Source of the DNA: JADGNF01 sp964582085
Lineage (GTDB): Archaea > Thermoproteota > Bathyarchaeia > Bathyarchaeales > Bathycorpusculaceae
Direction of reading: 5' to 3'
Length of the DNA: 6,529 nucleotides
Assembly (NCBI GenBank): GCA_964582085.1
Contig: CAZOPV010000004.1
Span: 1-6,529 of the forward strand
Every line of letters starts with the position of its first letter. The stretch's first letter is position 1. Both the position numbers and the translations under genes were made by a program. The notes under the pieces are model-generated. The model did not search any database and was not told the DNA's origin. It saw only the letters and a list, made by a program, of their open reading frames with translations. Positions 5,110-6,529 of the stretch are shown piece by piece.

Positions 5110-6515
5110 TTGTTGTCTCGTGTTAGTGTTTGTTCGAAGTCTTCGAGGTCAAAGATTAAGAGTCCCTGTTTTTTTAATTGGTCTTTGTCGAAGACGTGTT
5201 TCGCGACTATCGCATAGCTTTCTTTTTTGTGGATCCATTTGAAGTTCTGCGATTTGGTTTTTAGGTTTTGGAGGAGTCTTTGGCAATCTTTTGCATTAAG
5301 GTTGCTCCATTTTGCTTCGATGAATGTTGCGGTTCGTTTTTCCGTGTCAAGTGCGATTAGGTCTATTTCGTTGTTTTTGAACCACCATTTTCCTATGGAA
5401 GTGAAAGTAAAGGGTAGTGTTTGGTTTGTTTTCATTTCGGTTAGTAGTTCGGCTACGACTTGTTCAAATGCGTGCCCTATGTAGGCATTGTAGTCTTGTT
5501 TGATTTTGTTTAGGACGGCTTCGGTGTTCCCTGCTTCAAGTTCGATTTTGTTGGGGAAAACGTATTTGAACCAGAAGTTTAGGTAGTTGTCCGCTATGGT
5601 GTATTGGCTTTTTCGTGGTTTAGGCGTTGTTCCTATGGGGTGGGTCCTTTTTATGAATCCTAAGTCTTCTAGTACGCTTGCGTATTTTGAGAGCATGCTT
5701 TTGTCTATGCTTGTTTTGTTGAGGATTTCGCCGTAGGTTTCAGCTTCTTGGGCGATTGCTTTCAGTATTATGGCATAGTTGCGTGGCTCTCGAAGTTCTT
5801 CACGCAGGAGGAACTCAGCTTCTTCATACAGGAATTCGCCTTTGGTTAGAATTTTCTGTTGCACGTTCTGCCAGAAACCGTTTTTGGGGTTGAATTTTTG
5901 GAGGTAAGCTGGCACGCCGCCTAAACATCCGTAAACATGCACTATTTCTTCAAAGTTGTAGTGTGGGAAGAAAGGTTTTAGGTGGTGTATTTTGAGGGGT
6001 TCAAGTTTCCATTGGGCTGTTCTTCTTCCGTATAGTGGGCTTTTGTAGTTTAGCACTTCGGTTTCCATCATTGCAATAGAGGAGCCAAGCAAGATGAGCA
6101 TGGTGGGGGTGTTTTTGAGGTTTTGATCCCAAATTTTTTGGAAGATAGATGGCATGGCTTTGTTTGCCTCGATAAGGGCAGGGAATTCATCGATTATTAT
6201 GATTGTACGGTTGTTTTTGTTCCATTTTGTGAATTCGCTGAATAGTTCGATCCAGTCTTTGATTGCGAGTTTGGCGAAGCTTTCATTTTGGAGGTAAAGG
6301 CTCATTCGCTTTTTCAGCTCTTGAATTAGTTCTGTTTCTGGGCGCTGGTCTGCAAGGAAGTAAATGTGGGGTTTGTTTTTTGAGAATTGTATTATGAATT
6401 CGGTTTTTCCAATTCTGCGCCTGCCGTATATAACGACTAGCTCGGCTACTTGTGTTTTGTAGTGTTCGTATAGGAAGCGGAGTTCTTGCTGTCTGTTGAC
6501 GAATAGTTGAATCAT
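5106..6515 (-). CDS. Archaeal-type AAA ATPase with DUF234-like nuclease C-terminus
   Basis: The 469-residue product belongs to the archaeal ATPase/DUF234 class. The N-terminal P-loop domain shows Walker A GRRRIGKT (31-38), Walker B IIIIDE (105-110), a sensor-like LLGSS (142-146) and the family's YGRRT (162-166) and LGGVPAYL (198-205) motifs. A winged-helix segment follows (about 245-315). The C-terminal domain has a PD-(D/E)XK-like pattern: E351, D385 in NEIDLIALD, and E400-A-K402 in TFIEAKW. The biological role of this family is not established; a DNA-related or mobile-element-related function is often suggested. The ATG at 6515 follows a 14-nt upstream stretch with no ribosome binding site, so the mRNA may be leaderless; its promoter lies outside the window. 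It converges on cas4, sharing four bases around both stop codons, and no evidence links it to CRISPR beyond position. Confidence 0.88.
   Translation of the reverse strand: MIQLFVNRQQELRFLYEHYKTQVAELVVIYGRRRIGKTEFIIQFSKNKPHIYFLADQRPETELIQELKKRMSLYLQNESFAKLAIKDWIELFSEFTKWNKNNRTIIIIDEFPALIEANKAMPSIFQKIWDQNLKNTPTMLILLGSSIAMMETEVLNYKSPLYGRRTAQWKLEPLKIHHLKPFFPHYNFEEIVHVYGCLGGVPAYLQKFNPKNGFWQNVQQKILTKGEFLYEEAEFLLREELREPRNYAIILKAIAQEAETYGEILNKTSIDKSMLSKYASVLEDLGFIKRTHPIGTTPKPRKSQYTIADNYLNFWFKYVFPNKIELEAGNTEAVLNKIKQDYNAYIGHAFEQVVAELLTEMKTNQTLPFTFTSIGKWWFKNNEIDLIALDTEKRTATFIEAKWSNLNAKDCQRLLQNLKTKSQNFKWIHKKESYAIVAKHVFDKDQLKKQGLLIFDLEDFEQTLTRDNN
5169..5175 (+). terminator. Oligo-T tract, candidate terminator for the vapBC-cas4 transcript
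   Basis: A run of seven T on the plus strand lies 60 bp past the cas4 stop. Archaeal RNA polymerase often terminates at oligo-T tracts without a hairpin. It is inside the convergent ATPase gene, where it encodes two lysines (KK in LKKQG), so it may equally be coding sequence only. Confidence 0.3.
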
Positions 6516-6529
6516 AAGTAGGATACTCA

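Noticed and set aside
335..5142. CGAAGTCTTCG in the spacer 317-358 also occurs near the ATPase 3' end (about 5134-5144)
   Set aside because: The shared part is an 11-bp near-palindrome only; the flanks differ, so it is not a self-targeting spacer.
1..6529. Insertion sequences or terminal repeats bounding the toxin-antitoxin block
   Set aside because: I found no transposase and no matching direct or inverted repeats at the edges near 2842 and 4449, so there is no direct sign of how the block arrived.

Overview
The window looks archaeal. It has AT-rich TATA-like boxes upstream of gene starts, GGTGA/GGTGAT-type Shine-Dalgarno motifs, several TTG and GTG starts, a Csa1-type Cas4 homologue (typical of archaeal type I-A CRISPR loci), UPF0175/DUF3368 and AbrB/PIN toxin-antitoxin pairs, and an archaeal-type AAA ATPase with a DUF234-like C-terminus. 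An uncultivated lineage such as Bathyarchaeia is possible, but this is a guess; the sequence alone does not fix the phylum.

Layout. Positions 1-471 are the leader-proximal end of a CRISPR array: six intact, identical 37-bp repeats plus the last 10 bp of a seventh cut by the window edge, separated by spacers of 38-42 bp. On the minus strand the repeat ends in ATTGAAAG, the usual 5' handle of archaeal and type I/III crRNAs. The array is therefore read leftward, and its leader is the 112-bp non-coding stretch 472-583. Divergently from that leader, on the plus strand, run csa1 (608-1495), cas1 (1509-2543) and cas2 (2551-2841), tightly packed as one operon. Next come two toxin-antitoxin pairs, each with its own promoter-like region: a ribbon-helix-helix/UPF0175 antitoxin with a DUF3368 PIN-like toxin (2901-3739), and an AbrB-type antitoxin with a VapC PIN ribonuclease (3862-4441). 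A second, canonical cas4 (4450-5109) starts 8 bp after vapC. On the opposite strand, tail-to-tail with cas4 and sharing its stop codon bases, is a 469-residue ATPase/nuclease-like gene (6515-5106).

How the parts fit together. Csa1, Cas1, Cas2 and Cas4 make up the complete spacer-acquisition set of a type I-A-like system and sit next to the leader where new spacers would be inserted. No interference genes (cas3, cas5, cas7, cas8) and no csa3 regulator are present in the window. The most striking feature is that the acquisition set is split by two complete toxin-antitoxin modules, and cas4 appears to have no promoter of its own, so it probably depends on the autoregulated vapBC promoter. This suggests coupling between spacer acquisition and toxin control, or an addiction module that protects the cas locus. 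That is inference; the gene order, spacings and motifs are seen directly.
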